Of a DNA stretch of 64,000 bases, positions 9,013-17,455 are shown in pieces. This stretch comes from DAOMNO01 sp035443885 (GTDB taxonomy: Bacteria > Planctomycetota > Phycisphaerae > Phycisphaerales > SM1A02): positions 62,001-126,000 of the forward strand of contig DAOMNO010000006.1 of NCBI GenBank assembly GCA_035443885.1, in the 5' to 3' direction. Each line of letters opens with the position of its first letter. Positions within the stretch are counted from its first letter, which is position 1. Position numbers and translations under genes: made by a program. The notes below the pieces were generated by a model. The model was not told where the DNA came from, searched no databases, and was given only the letters and a program-made list of their open reading frames with translations.

Positions 9013-12000
9013 CAGTCGCAGCGCTCTGGCAGACGGCGTTCCAGAGAGCCTCAACCGGATGCTGTACGTTGCGGTTCGCAAAACGCTTGACCTGGCTCAT
9101 GCAGGAATATCCAGTGGCGAGTGGAGTCTCACCAATTGCTCCAATCTCCTGCAATCTCTTCGACCAGCTCAGATCGAAAATACCTCGTGAGTGTTCCGCA
9201 TGATGCGCCTCGTGCCCCCATGCGCCACCCATGCCGCAACAGCCTGCGCTGATAGTCAGAAGCTCCAGTCCGAATGCCGCAAAGATACGACGCCATTGCT
9301 CACCGGATTCAGGCATCAGCGCACGTTCTGTGCAATGAACCAGCAAACGGAATGGCTTTGCAGTGGAGATGCGCTGCGGGATTTGGAGTTCACCAAGCCG
9401 ACGGGCCAGCCATTCCTGCGGGAGATCAACAGTAAAACCAAGATCATGCATGCCGAGCACTTTGTGATATTCATGACGGTACATCAGCGTAACCGCGGGG
9501 TCGATACCAACGAGGCTGACGCCGAATGATGCGGCATGTCGGAGCAGCGCGGCTTGCCTCGTGGCTGTTTCGCGAAACTCCTGCAGATAGCCGCGAACGT
9601 GGAAGCCTTTTCCACCTGGTAGATAGGGCAGGATAGATGGTGCGTAGCCGAGCGTGCGCAGGAGTTCACACCATGCAACGACAAGGCGAGGCGTGTAAAA
9701 CGCGGTGAACGCATCCTGCACAACGACGATGCTTCGCCGCCGAGCGTCAGCGTCGAGTCGTTTCATGATCGCATCACGAAATTCAGGAACCCCGTGCTTT
9801 CGCATGAGTTGGCGAAGCGTGGGAGTCGCGAGAAGTGGCGCGTCGATCATGCCGATGCGCTTCGATATCGCTCGGCCGATCACGCTCTGCTGGAGTGCGT
9901 TGACGATGCGGGGCGCGCGAGCCATGCGAGGCAACATGCGTTCCAGATTGCCAATCATCCTGTCTCTCGCCGGCCTGCGATAGCGCGTGTGATACGCATT
10001 GAGGAATGCAGCACGGAAGTCCGGTACATCGACCTTGATTGGACACTGGCCTGAACATGCCTTGCACGCCAGACATCCATCCATCGCGTCGTACACTTCG
10101 TGTGAAAAGTCATCGGGATCGCTTGCGCGCAGCAGGCGACCGCGTGATGGCGCGTTTCTCATCTCGGTCAGGTTACATCCGGCTCGGCCGAGCAGCCGCA
10201 GCCATTCACGGAAGACGGTTGAGCGTCCCTTCGGGCTGTGCACACGATCGCGCATGCCTTTCCATGAGGGGCACATGACATAGTTAGGATCGTCAGAATA
10301 GCACTGGCCGTTACCATTGCAGCGCAAGGCGTCGTCGAAGTGATCGCGAATCTCCTTTGCGATCTGCCGGTCAAATGAGCCGCGCGAGGCAGCGTCGATC
10401 GTTGCAAGGGAAATCACGCGGCTTTTCGCTTGGGTCGCATCAACGCATGCTGTCGCGATCTTTCCGGGGTTGAACTGATTGCGCGGATCGAAGACAGCCT
10501 TGATCTGGCGCATTGTGTCATAGAGTTCGTTGCCAAAGAAGATCGGGTTGTATTCGCTGCGGAATCCCTTGCCGTGCTCCCCCCACAGAATGCCGCCGTG
10601 TTTTCGCACAATGGCAGCGACCTCATCAGTGATTGGCCTGAGCAGTGCTTCATCCGCGGGGTCAGTCATGTCGAGCGCGGGGCGCACATGCATGCATCCC
10701 ACATCGACATGACCAAAGATGCCGTAGTCGAGGTTGTGTCGATCAAGTACCGCTCGCATCTCGCGGACAAAGCCGCGCAAATTCTGGGGCGGTACGGCAG
10801 CGTCTTCGATGAAAGGAATCGGCTTGCGCCTTCCGGGGAGATTGCCAAGCAGTCCGACGGCACGTTTGCGCAGGTTCCACATTGCTTCACGATGTGGCGC
10901 GTCAAGAACGATGCACCAGCCAGTCGCCTCGTCAGGCTGGCCGATACGCTCCGCTGCGCGTGCGGTCAATGCCTTGGCGTGGGACATGACTTCGTCAAGC
11001 GAATCGCCCGCAAATTCGACCATATTCACTGCGCGCATGGCGACGGTCGGGTCATCGAGAAAATCACGAACCAGAAGCCAGCTCTCATCTGTGCGAGCAA
11101 GATCGAGCAGCTTTTCATCCATTGTTTCGATCGCGCGAGGCCTGAACGCAGCGATTGTTTCCGCGGCCCCCAGCGCTTCATCGAACGAGGCGTACTTCAT
11201 CACCACCATCACATGTGCACGCGGCAGGGGAGTGAGCTTGAGCTTTGCTTCCGCGATCAGTCCAAGCGTGCCTTCCGCGCCGGAGAGCAGCCAGTTCAGG
11301 TTGAACGGCCTTTCCGCATCAACACCCCGAATCATGCTGAGGTTATAGCCACTGGCGAAACGCCAGAGCTTCGGCACTGTGCGTTCGATGAGTTCTCGGT
11401 CTCGCATCACAATACGATCGACCTCGCGATGCGCAGAGCCGATGAGGTCGTCGCGCTGTTTGATGTGGCCCAGCTCTGGTTCTGCAAGAGCAGATGAAGT
11501 CCACTGCACGCCGCCGAGGAAGATGGAAGTCAGTTCGAGGATGTGGCTACTCGTCTTGCCGTGAACGCGCGAGCCTTCGCCAGCAGCATCCGTGCTGACC
11601 ATTCCGCCGAGTGTGGCTCGATCTCCCGGCGCCACATTCGGCGCGAAAAACAGACCATGTGGTCTGACGGCTGTATTGAGCTGCGCGAGTGTTACGCCCG
11701 GCTGCACGCGCGCCCAGCGTTCCTCAATGTTGATTTCGAGGATTCGCGTTATGTGTCGCGAAACATCTACGATGACGCTGTCGTTCAGCGCGCTGCCATC
11801 GGTGCCTGTGCCGCCACCGCGTGCACTCAGGCTGACGCTGTGGAAGCGGTCGTCATTCAACAGGCGCGCCGCAAGCATGAGATCGGTTTTCGTGCGCGGA
11901 CAGATGACCGCCTGGGGTACGATCTGGTACACGCTGTTGTCTGTCGCAGCCACTAGGCGTGTGGCGTAATCGGTGCAGATTTCGCCTGTGAACCCACCGG

Positions 12001-12070
12001 CGCGCAGAGCATCAAGATAAGCCAGATGGTCAGGCTTGAGCGAGTCCTCGATGCGAAGGCTTGGGATCAT
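9008..12070 (-). CDS. ydiJ: YdiJ-type D-2-hydroxyglutarate dehydrogenase, FAD and Fe-S
   Basis: A 1020-residue fusion of a GlcD-like flavin dehydrogenase and a GlpC-like iron-sulfur half, the same length and order as E. coli YdiJ, which oxidises D-2-hydroxyglutarate. The FAD-binding PCMH segment contains SARGGGTGTDGSALNDS (about residues 103-120). The FAD-oxidase C-terminal domain has the strongly conserved GIFGHVDVGCMHVRPALD and GILWGEHGKGFRSEY. Ferredoxin-type cysteines lie in CLACKACSGQCPIKVDVP (about 665-680), and a CCG-type cysteine motif, SAGCCGMGGAWGHE, lies near 940-950. Start context is weak: no Shine-Dalgarno site and no -10-like hexamer at leaderless spacing. The gene upstream (13498-12083) ends 12 nt before it, so the two are probably co-transcribed. 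Confidence 0.93.
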   Translation of the reverse strand: MIPSLRIEDSLKPDHLAYLDALRAGGFTGEICTDYATRLVAATDNSVYQIVPQAVICPRTKTDLMLAARLLNDDRFHSVSLSARGGGTGTDGSALNDSVIVDVSRHITRILEINIEERWARVQPGVTLAQLNTAVRPHGLFFAPNVAPGDRATLGGMVSTDAAGEGSRVHGKTSSHILELTSIFLGGVQWTSSALAEPELGHIKQRDDLIGSAHREVDRIVMRDRELIERTVPKLWRFASGYNLSMIRGVDAERPFNLNWLLSGAEGTLGLIAEAKLKLTPLPRAHVMVVMKYASFDEALGAAETIAAFRPRAIETMDEKLLDLARTDESWLLVRDFLDDPTVAMRAVNMVEFAGDSLDEVMSHAKALTARAAERIGQPDEATGWCIVLDAPHREAMWNLRKRAVGLLGNLPGRRKPIPFIEDAAVPPQNLRGFVREMRAVLDRHNLDYGIFGHVDVGCMHVRPALDMTDPADEALLRPITDEVAAIVRKHGGILWGEHGKGFRSEYNPIFFGNELYDTMRQIKAVFDPRNQFNPGKIATACVDATQAKSRVISLATIDAASRGSFDRQIAKEIRDHFDDALRCNGNGQCYSDDPNYVMCPSWKGMRDRVHSPKGRSTVFREWLRLLGRAGCNLTEMRNAPSRGRLLRASDPDDFSHEVYDAMDGCLACKACSGQCPIKVDVPDFRAAFLNAYHTRYRRPARDRMIGNLERMLPRMARAPRIVNALQQSVIGRAISKRIGMIDAPLLATPTLRQLMRKHGVPEFRDAIMKRLDADARRRSIVVVQDAFTAFYTPRLVVAWCELLRTLGYAPSILPYLPGGKGFHVRGYLQEFRETATRQAALLRHAASFGVSLVGIDPAVTLMYRHEYHKVLGMHDLGFTVDLPQEWLARRLGELQIPQRISTAKPFRLLVHCTERALMPESGEQWRRIFAAFGLELLTISAGCCGMGGAWGHEAHHAEHSRGIFDLSWSKRLQEIGAIGETPLATGYSCMSQVKRFANRNVQHPVEALWNAVCQSAATV

Positions 12071-12082
12071 CGCATGGCTGCG

Positions 12083-13498
12083 TTACGCGCCGACAAGCGG
12101 CTCGGTCGCCGAATGGCGCCTTGGGTCGGTGCGGCTGATGATGTCGCTGACGCCCTTCTGGTTAAAGCCTTTATAACCGTCATGCCGCTCAAGGTTCTCC
12201 AAATGCGAACCGATCGCGCCTTGCATGCGGAACTGTGTTGCCTGCATCGGCGTGATGACGCCAGCATCAAGCAGCCGCTGCACGCGCTGTTCGGAGACCT
12301 GCCAGCGTTCCCCCTCAGTAAAAGCCTGCCGTAAGTAGGGCAGATCAGTGAACGGGGGCATTGATCCGACGCCCGCAGCTTGAAGCTGATCGCGCAGCGC
12401 TTCGAACTCAAACTGGCATTCAAGATGATGCATGCCCGCCTGCAGAAAAGACTCGCCATGCAGACCGACCCACAGGCCGACGGTGCCCACGGCATCGCGT
12501 GCGCGCAGCGGTTCATGTGCGAAGTCGCCCGCGATTTCATCTTCTGAGAGATCAACATCCGCGAAGATCACAAGCCGGGCTTCTGGCTGCTCAAGCACCT
12601 GCGCACCCCAGCCCGCTTCAGCGCCGGCGTAGAACCGCTCGCGGCAGATGAAGCCGAGCCGCTCGAAGGTGGCGATAAGCGAACTAAAAGCAGCACGAGA
12701 TGAACGATAGGTGTGATGATCGTGATTGGCCCAACCGAGGCCCAGTGTGTCTTGGCGCGATTTCTGAATGCGGGCGGCACGGTTGCGTCGTTGCCAGTAT
12801 TCGCGCTCAGCGGTGAAGAAGATTGCACAGGCGTGGTCAACGCCCAGATCGCGCACGGCCTTGTCGATCAGTTCGTTCACTCGCGCCCAACCCTGCACAT
12901 CTTCCGGCCAGTCGCGACGGCGGCGGCGGAAACACTCGTAGTGATGAATCGCCGCCATGCAGCGATTCGGATCGGGTGGCAGAGGGTCAAACGACCGCGT
13001 GCCGTGGCGTTCGACCACCCACAGCGAGGCCGTCGGCTCCACGAACGCGGGGGCGCGTCGCAGCGGCGTCATCGGTCCGCCTTGAATCACATAATCGTTT
13101 GTGATCGATAGTGCTGCGAGAAAGTCAGAAACGAAGTCCACCTTGATGCCGACTCGCATCGACCTGGTCTCGGCGAGCACAACCTGCGGGAAGATGCCGC
13201 CGTCATGTTCAAAGACCTCTGCATGAGCCGAACGCGGCCTTGGCTCAAAGCCGACTTCAGCGAGTCGTCGTCGCACACCCGCATCATCGCGCACTTCGAT
13301 AAAGTCAACCCAATCGACAAAGCGCGTGCCGGTGTCATGGCGCATACGTTGCGCCAAATGAGACGCGGGCGGACAACGGTCCATGAACTCGGTCAGCAGC
13401 TCGTTGATGAACGCCTGTGCATCGCTCTCGGGCTTCCAGTGGTAGTGCGCAGCGGGGGTATTGCGTGTGGTGGTCATGGCGGCATGGTCTCCCGTCAT
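12083..13498 (-). CDS. conserved protein of unknown function, next to ydiJ
   Basis: A soluble 471-residue protein with no signal peptide or membrane segment. I do not recognise the family. Striking invariant-looking stretches are TRFVDWVDFIEVRDD (about 57-70), GLGWANHDHHTYRSSRAAF (about 255-275) and LWVGLHGESFLQAGMHHLE (about 355-375); the His/Asp/Glu clusters could bind metal. It sits 12 nt upstream of ydiJ on the same strand, so a role in 2-hydroxy- or 2-oxo-acid metabolism is possible, but this is context only. The start could also be the ATG at 13477, which has a GGGAG site 11 nt upstream. A TATGAT at 13525-13530 may be the promoter. Confidence 0.75.
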   Translation of the reverse strand: MTGDHAAMTTTRNTPAAHYHWKPESDAQAFINELLTEFMDRCPPASHLAQRMRHDTGTRFVDWVDFIEVRDDAGVRRRLAEVGFEPRPRSAHAEVFEHDGGIFPQVVLAETRSMRVGIKVDFVSDFLAALSITNDYVIQGGPMTPLRRAPAFVEPTASLWVVERHGTRSFDPLPPDPNRCMAAIHHYECFRRRRRDWPEDVQGWARVNELIDKAVRDLGVDHACAIFFTAEREYWQRRNRAARIQKSRQDTLGLGWANHDHHTYRSSRAAFSSLIATFERLGFICRERFYAGAEAGWGAQVLEQPEARLVIFADVDLSEDEIAGDFAHEPLRARDAVGTVGLWVGLHGESFLQAGMHHLECQFEFEALRDQLQAAGVGSMPPFTDLPYLRQAFTEGERWQVSEQRVQRLLDAGVITPMQATQFRMQGAIGSHLENLERHDGYKGFNQKGVSDIISRTDPRRHSATEPLVGA

Positions 13499-13561
13499 GA
13501 GTGTCTGCGACGGGTAGGGCGGGAATCATACCGACCGAACGGGCAACGCGGCGTTGGTCGA

Positions 13562-15193
13562 TCAGCCGCCGACCTCACTTGTTTCACGCTGTCGCTGGCG
13601 TCCGGGCCGATCCGCTCCGTCGCCTTCCGCTTCAGCAGCCGGTTCCTCGGCAGGATCGCGAGGCAGCAGGGTTTCGGCGTTCGCTACGACATACGCGACG
13701 ATGGCGGAGACCGTTGAGTTCTGAATGAGATACTCAGGCACTGCCTGGTCGAGCCGGTCGTTCTGGGTATGCCAGCCATAACGGTATTCCATGCGGCCAG
13801 TCTTGCCCCAGAAGAAACCGGGAATGCCGACAGCATTGAAAGATGCATGATCGCTGCCCCCGCCGCCGCGTCGGCTTTGCATTCGCTCCTGCACTCGCAA
13901 CTCAACAGGCATGTCCGGGAAGGCGTAGTTCATCGCTTCAATGGCCGGTTGGAGAATCGGTACCATCGCTTCAATGCAAGGCAGCGAGGATTGACGGTTC
14001 GTGCCGCTGTCGTCCACAAAGACGCCCGAAATCTTCGCTCGCTCTTCTTCGGAAAGCTCAGCAACATATGCTCGCGAACCAAGCAGGCCTTGCTCTTCGC
14101 CGGTCCAGAGGATGAACCGAATGGTCCGCTTCGGTTTGACGCCAGCCGCCATCAGGATGCGAGCCGCCTCAATCGTTACGCTCGTGCCCGTGCCATTGTC
14201 GATGGTGCCAAGCGAGCCGGGGCCGTCCCAACTGTCGATATGGCCTGACACGATGACGATTTCATCGGGCCATTCGGTGCCGGGAATATCCGCGACCGTG
14301 TTGTAGCAGGAAATAGGCCCTTCGATGAACGTGTGATCAAGGTTGAACTCGACCACAACTTCTTCGCCGTCATGCAGTCGGCTGTTCATCGCGTCGTAAT
14401 CAGAACGACGCACCATCACGGTAACGTCCGTCGGAAGATCATCCCATGAAAGTTGTCGCCAGCCGCGATTGCCGCTTGTGCGCACCAGATCATCAGGGGA
14501 AGCGGTAATGAGTCCCGCGATGCCGGCTTCGCGAAGCTGCGGCAGGAACTGGCGGTTCTCATCAACCCCAGGGACGACGCCGCGCCGTTGGCCACCGATG
14601 GCGGGTCTGAGAATCCACGCGCCTTCAAGGTAGTCCCGGATTGCCTCATACTCTTCTTCGGTACTTGGCTCGCGGAACACGCGGCCTTCAACAGGGCCGT
14701 TCGTGCCGGCGGACCACGATCGAGTTGTAAACTCGAACTCGCGCTCTATCGGCTTGAGCATCTTGCCTGTGCTTGGTCCACGGTGGAAGCCGACAGGGAT
14801 GGTTCCCCACTCGTGCAGATGGATATTGGTCAGCCCGAATGACTCAAACTGCTCCGCAGCCCAGCGGTTAGCGCGCTCTGCACGCGGCGAGCCGGTGAGA
14901 CGCGGTCCGATCTGCTCGCACAGGTAAGTCAGATGGGTCACCACCTGATTGCGATTCTTGCCTTCATCAATGATGCGCAGGACGGCGTCGAGTTCCTTTT
15001 CCGCCAGGTTGAATCGTTCCATCAACTCTGCGCGGTCGGACGCAGTCAGCGCACTGTCGGTTACTGGTGCGCCGGCCCATGCGGGCGCGTTCCACAGAAC
15101 GCTTCCGACAAGGCTTGCAGCCGAGAGGGTGATGACGCTCAGCAGGCTGAAACTGGCGGTCTTCGTCGTGGCGAGTTGCAGGGATGACTTCAT
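13562..15193 (-). CDS. secreted M28-family zinc aminopeptidase/carboxypeptidase
   Basis: A 543-residue exported metallopeptidase. The start follows GGAG, and residues 1-40 are a signal peptide ending near WAGA. A PA-like insert lies between about 150 and 300. The M28 core carries the expected dizinc ligands: His and Asp in VSGHIDSWDGPGSLGTIDNG (about 310-328), the TGEEQGLLGSRAY catalytic Glu pair (about 363), Asp in GVFVDDSG, and His in YGWHTQNDRLDQ (about 474). Family members include carboxypeptidase Q and bacterial aminopeptidases. A short Glu/Arg-rich tail follows the domain. It probably releases amino acids from peptides outside the cytoplasm. Confidence 0.9.
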   Translation of the reverse strand: MKSSLQLATTKTASFSLLSVITLSAASLVGSVLWNAPAWAGAPVTDSALTASDRAELMERFNLAEKELDAVLRIIDEGKNRNQVVTHLTYLCEQIGPRLTGSPRAERANRWAAEQFESFGLTNIHLHEWGTIPVGFHRGPSTGKMLKPIEREFEFTTRSWSAGTNGPVEGRVFREPSTEEEYEAIRDYLEGAWILRPAIGGQRRGVVPGVDENRQFLPQLREAGIAGLITASPDDLVRTSGNRGWRQLSWDDLPTDVTVMVRRSDYDAMNSRLHDGEEVVVEFNLDHTFIEGPISCYNTVADIPGTEWPDEIVIVSGHIDSWDGPGSLGTIDNGTGTSVTIEAARILMAAGVKPKRTIRFILWTGEEQGLLGSRAYVAELSEEERAKISGVFVDDSGTNRQSSLPCIEAMVPILQPAIEAMNYAFPDMPVELRVQERMQSRRGGGGSDHASFNAVGIPGFFWGKTGRMEYRYGWHTQNDRLDQAVPEYLIQNSTVSAIVAYVVANAETLLPRDPAEEPAAEAEGDGADRPGRQRQRETSEVGG

Positions 15194-15342
15194 GGGAACT
15201 CCTTTCGGTTTCGTATCGCGATCGAACGTGGATCGCCCGAGTCACATGGGCGATCATCGCGGAAAGCCCCGTAAAGTTCAACCTTTTTACCCCATCGCGT
15301 TGAGAATCCGCGCATCAACCACGGATTTTTCGCTGTCAGGCT

Positions 15343-16152
15343 CTATTCATCGTGCGAAGCCATGGCGTGCCGCGCTGCGCAAGCGATGCCGTGCAAGGTC
15401 AGTTCAGGCACGATGCGGTCGATCAGCTCATCCTCGCCGAAGAGGACATGGGCGTCGCCGCCGGTCGCAATGACCGTCGGATACGCGCCGTATCGCTCCG
15501 CATATTGCTCTACGAGTCGCCAGACCATGCCGCGTATGCCGTGATACACGCCCTGAAGCATGGCCTGTGCGGTGTTCCTGCCGAACGCCTCTTTCTCCGG
15601 CTCCTGAAACTCCAGTTCTGGTAGAGCAGAGGTGTGTTCGTGAAGTGCGCGGAGTTGCATTCTTGCTCCGGGCGCGATCGCGCCGCCATGGAACGTGCCT
15701 TCGCCATCCACGAAATCCACGGTTACTGCGGTGCCAGCATCGACAATCACGCACGCTTGACCGAGCGACTCATAGGCCGCCGCAGCGTTCAACAGCCGAT
15801 CAACGCCCGTGATCGTTTCCGGATCAAGCTGCCTGCCGATCGGCACCGGAAGGTCATCGCCGATGCGGTACACTTCTACAGTGAGCTGGTCTTCTATTGC
15901 GGACGCTACGCGATCGGCCAGCGGATCATTGACGGAAGCGATGATGATGGCTGCATTCGGTTGTTCAGCCACCGATCGCCACTGCTCGACAACATGGTTC
16001 ACAATGGCTGCGACATCCTTGTTGTCCAGCCGATCGGTCCCTTCGAGTTGCCCATCGACAAACCTGCCGAACTGCGTGCGCGTATTGCCGACGTTGATCG
16101 CAACGATGGGGGGCGTGGGAGTGTTTGAGTGGTGGGGAGGCTGGGGGGGCAT
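15343..16152 (-). CDS. coaX: type III pantothenate kinase
   Basis: CoaX phosphorylates pantothenate, the first step of CoA synthesis, and unlike CoaA is not feedback-inhibited. Visible signatures are the ASKHA phosphate loop IVAINVGNTRTQFGRF (about 16-31), TGVDRLLNAAAAYE, the Asp of VIVDAGTAVTVDFVDG, and HGGAIAPGARMQLRALHEHT. Length from the ATG at 16152 is 269 residues, normal for the family. The frame is open further upstream, but a TATCAT exactly 6 nt before 16152 and the absence of conserved sequence upstream support this start. No other CoA gene is nearby. Confidence 0.93.
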   Translation of the reverse strand: MPPQPPHHSNTPTPPIVAINVGNTRTQFGRFVDGQLEGTDRLDNKDVAAIVNHVVEQWRSVAEQPNAAIIIASVNDPLADRVASAIEDQLTVEVYRIGDDLPVPIGRQLDPETITGVDRLLNAAAAYESLGQACVIVDAGTAVTVDFVDGEGTFHGGAIAPGARMQLRALHEHTSALPELEFQEPEKEAFGRNTAQAMLQGVYHGIRGMVWRLVEQYAERYGAYPTVIATGGDAHVLFGEDELIDRIVPELTLHGIACAARHAMASHDE

Positions 16153-16158
16153 CGAGGA

Positions 16159-16164
16159 ATGATA
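16159..16164 (-). promoter_or_regulatory. candidate -10 element of leaderless coaX
   Basis: TATCAT on the minus strand is 6 nt before the coaX ATG at 16152, with no ribosome-binding site between. The spacing would put the transcript start at the ATG. Confidence 0.4.
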
Positions 16165-16460
16165 GGGAAGTTCACTATGCAGCGGCGCGGGCCGGGGCGG
16201 GGGGGCCGGGTGCCGCTGGCTGAACGGAATCGCGCCGGGTGCCACGGCCAGCGACCAACGGGAGTCGGCCGTGCGGGATGGAAGTCCATCGTGGTGATCA
16301 AGTCTCGCGGCGGTTGCGCGATCGCACTGCCGACTCGCTTCCGGGGGCGCTCGCTGGCAGTGGCACCGGGCCGTTGCAAGAGAACGTATGATTCAAATAC
16401 CCGCCGCGCGCTCGCGCGGCCTTCGCTCCTGCGTCGCTCAGACTGCGGCTCCCGGCGCGC

Positions 16461-16490
16461 AAAAAAATGCGCCGGTCTTGCGACCGGCGC
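16461..16490 (-). terminator. rho-independent terminator, minus strand
   Basis: A perfect 9-bp stem GCGCCGGTC / GACCGGCGC with a 4-nt loop (16469-16490) is followed on the minus strand by A and then seven T. It would stop transcripts coming from the small zinc-ribbon gene at 16623-16793. Confidence 0.8.
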
Positions 16491-16622
16491 GGGAGGAGAT
16501 TTGAGTGCTTCGAGTTCGCTCGGCTACGTGACCGTTCGGTCAAACTTGGACATCAGGCGCGGCATGTGCAGGGCCAGAGCCGTAATTACCTGATCACGTC
16601 GTGGAGTTCCCTCGACAACACC

Positions 16623-16793
16623 TCAATCCCAACCACACACTGCGCGGCGGTACGTAAGACTCGCCGTGCATTGATTGCACCAGAAAATGCTTCCTGGTGG
16701 GATGTGGGATTCGATGTACCGTGTGTTAGGCCACATCGAACATGTCGGGCAGAAATGCCAGACATCCACATCAACTCGCCTTCTATAGATCAT
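16623..16793 (-). CDS. small zinc-ribbon protein
   Basis: A 56-residue protein starting at an ATG with GGAG 8 nt upstream. It has two Cys pairs, CPTC at residues 15-18 and CNQC at 39-42, spaced as in a zinc ribbon. The opening VDVDVWHFCPTCSMWP resembles a family of very short bacterial hypotheticals that begin VDVWHFCxxCSNWP, which I know only by pattern. A strong terminator lies 130 nt downstream on the same strand. Its function is unknown; protein or nucleic acid binding through the ribbon is a guess. Confidence 0.6.
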   Translation of the reverse strand: MIYRRRVDVDVWHFCPTCSMWPNTRYIESHIPPGSIFWCNQCTASLTYRRAVCGWD

Positions 16794-17082
16794 GGACAAA
16801 TCTCCGTGATCGCTGAGTAGCCCGCAGGAAACCACTTCCCACTGACGAGGCCGCGTGTATTCTACCCACTGCAGGATGATGACGGGGATCGCGCTTCCAC
16901 TAAATGTAGTGTGCGAGTGCCACCGTGGCGGGCTTCCCGGAGCGGTGGCGGGCGACCGTAAACCCTGGATGGTGCTCTCCTTACAGTTGACTCGACCCGC
17001 CTTCCAGCGGGGCGAAGGGGGTTCGCGGTTCTCGCATCGCCTTCGCCCCTCCGGGGCGAGGAAGGGGATGACATTCCGCGTC

Positions 17083-17130
17083 CACGGGTTGCGCTTGCGG
17101 CGGCTGCGCCGCTGCGTCGCTTCACCCGTG
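17083..17130. repeat. 48-nt imperfect palindrome
   Basis: Outer arms CACGGGT and ACCCGTG enclose an inner GCGGCG-GCTG-CGCCGC hairpin. It could form a long cruciform or RNA stem. Similar GC palindromes are scattered in intergenic DNA of planctomycetes (general impression, not searched). Confidence 0.55.
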
Positions 17131-17189
17131 GCTACACGCCGTTGCCCCTTCGGGGCAGTTTGCCCCAGGCTGGGCCGCGCCATGTATGA

Positions 17190-17248
17190 GGATCGTCGGC
17201 AACGTATGCGGACCTCCATCAACGGATGTGGATCGTCGCGCAACGTAT
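17190..17248 (+). repeat. two-copy imperfect repeat, 40-nt period
   Basis: GGATCGTCG followed by CAACGTAT occurs at 17190-17207 and again at 17230-17248, with a decayed third start (GGATTGTCGG) at 17251. Nothing else is known about it. Confidence 0.55.
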
Positions 17249-17346
17249 CTGGATTGTCGGCGCACCTGTCGACCGTGAACGCTGGGATTGCCAGCCAACG
17301 CTTGCCGCTTGTCATGGTCGCCGAAAGAGTCGGCCAAACACGACAG

Positions 17347-17421
17347 CACGGGCAGAATGCCCGTGCCACCACACGGCGGGGATGTCCGTGCCACTACACG
17401 GGGGATGCCCGTGCCGCTACG
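17347..17421 (+). repeat. three tandem 25-bp palindromic repeats
   Basis: Units begin at 17347, 17372 and 17397, exactly 25 bp apart. Each opens CACGG and contains CCGTGCC after a short loop, so each can fold: unit 1 is CACGGGCA-GAA-TGCCCGTG, an 8-bp perfect stem. The array ends 35 nt before the typA start codon, so it may lie in or just upstream of the typA promoter or leader. Confidence 0.75.
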
Positions 17422-17455
17422 CCGGTGCCGGGGGTTGCCTATGATCCCCGCTTCT

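Larger units (their letters stand above)
16153..16622. other. intergenic region with GC hairpins and a terminator
   Basis: Between coaX and the small zinc-ribbon gene (470 nt). It contains a CCGCGC-GCTC-GCGCGG hairpin at 16404-16419 and an intrinsic terminator at 16461-16490. A short minus-strand reading frame ending at about 16520 (ITALALHMPRLMSKFDRTVT) and another ending at 16586 (VVGIEVLSRELHDVIR) look protein-like but lack starts and are not in one frame. They could be remnants of a broken gene or chance. I see no intact gene. Confidence 0.5.
16794..17455. other. repeat- and hairpin-rich intergenic region upstream of typA
   Basis: About 660 nt with no convincing gene. It holds a GC hairpin TGCCCC-TTC-GGGGCA at 17143-17157, a 48-nt imperfect palindrome at 17083-17130, two copies of a repeat near 17190 and 17230, and three tandem 25-bp units at 17347-17421. 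Reading frames that cross it on both strands are translations of these repeats. Confidence 0.6.

Noticed and set aside
10430..11497. 355-codon plus-strand open frame opposite ydiJ
   Set aside because: Shadow of the YdiJ-type gene, which matches a known full-length protein.
17347..17421. Tandem repeats as a CRISPR array
   Set aside because: The 25-bp units are directly abutting and imperfect, with no spacers, and no cas gene is present.
17288..17455. N-terminal extension of TypA across the tandem repeats
   Set aside because: The extension is a translation of the hairpin repeats; TypA proteins begin close to the P-loop.
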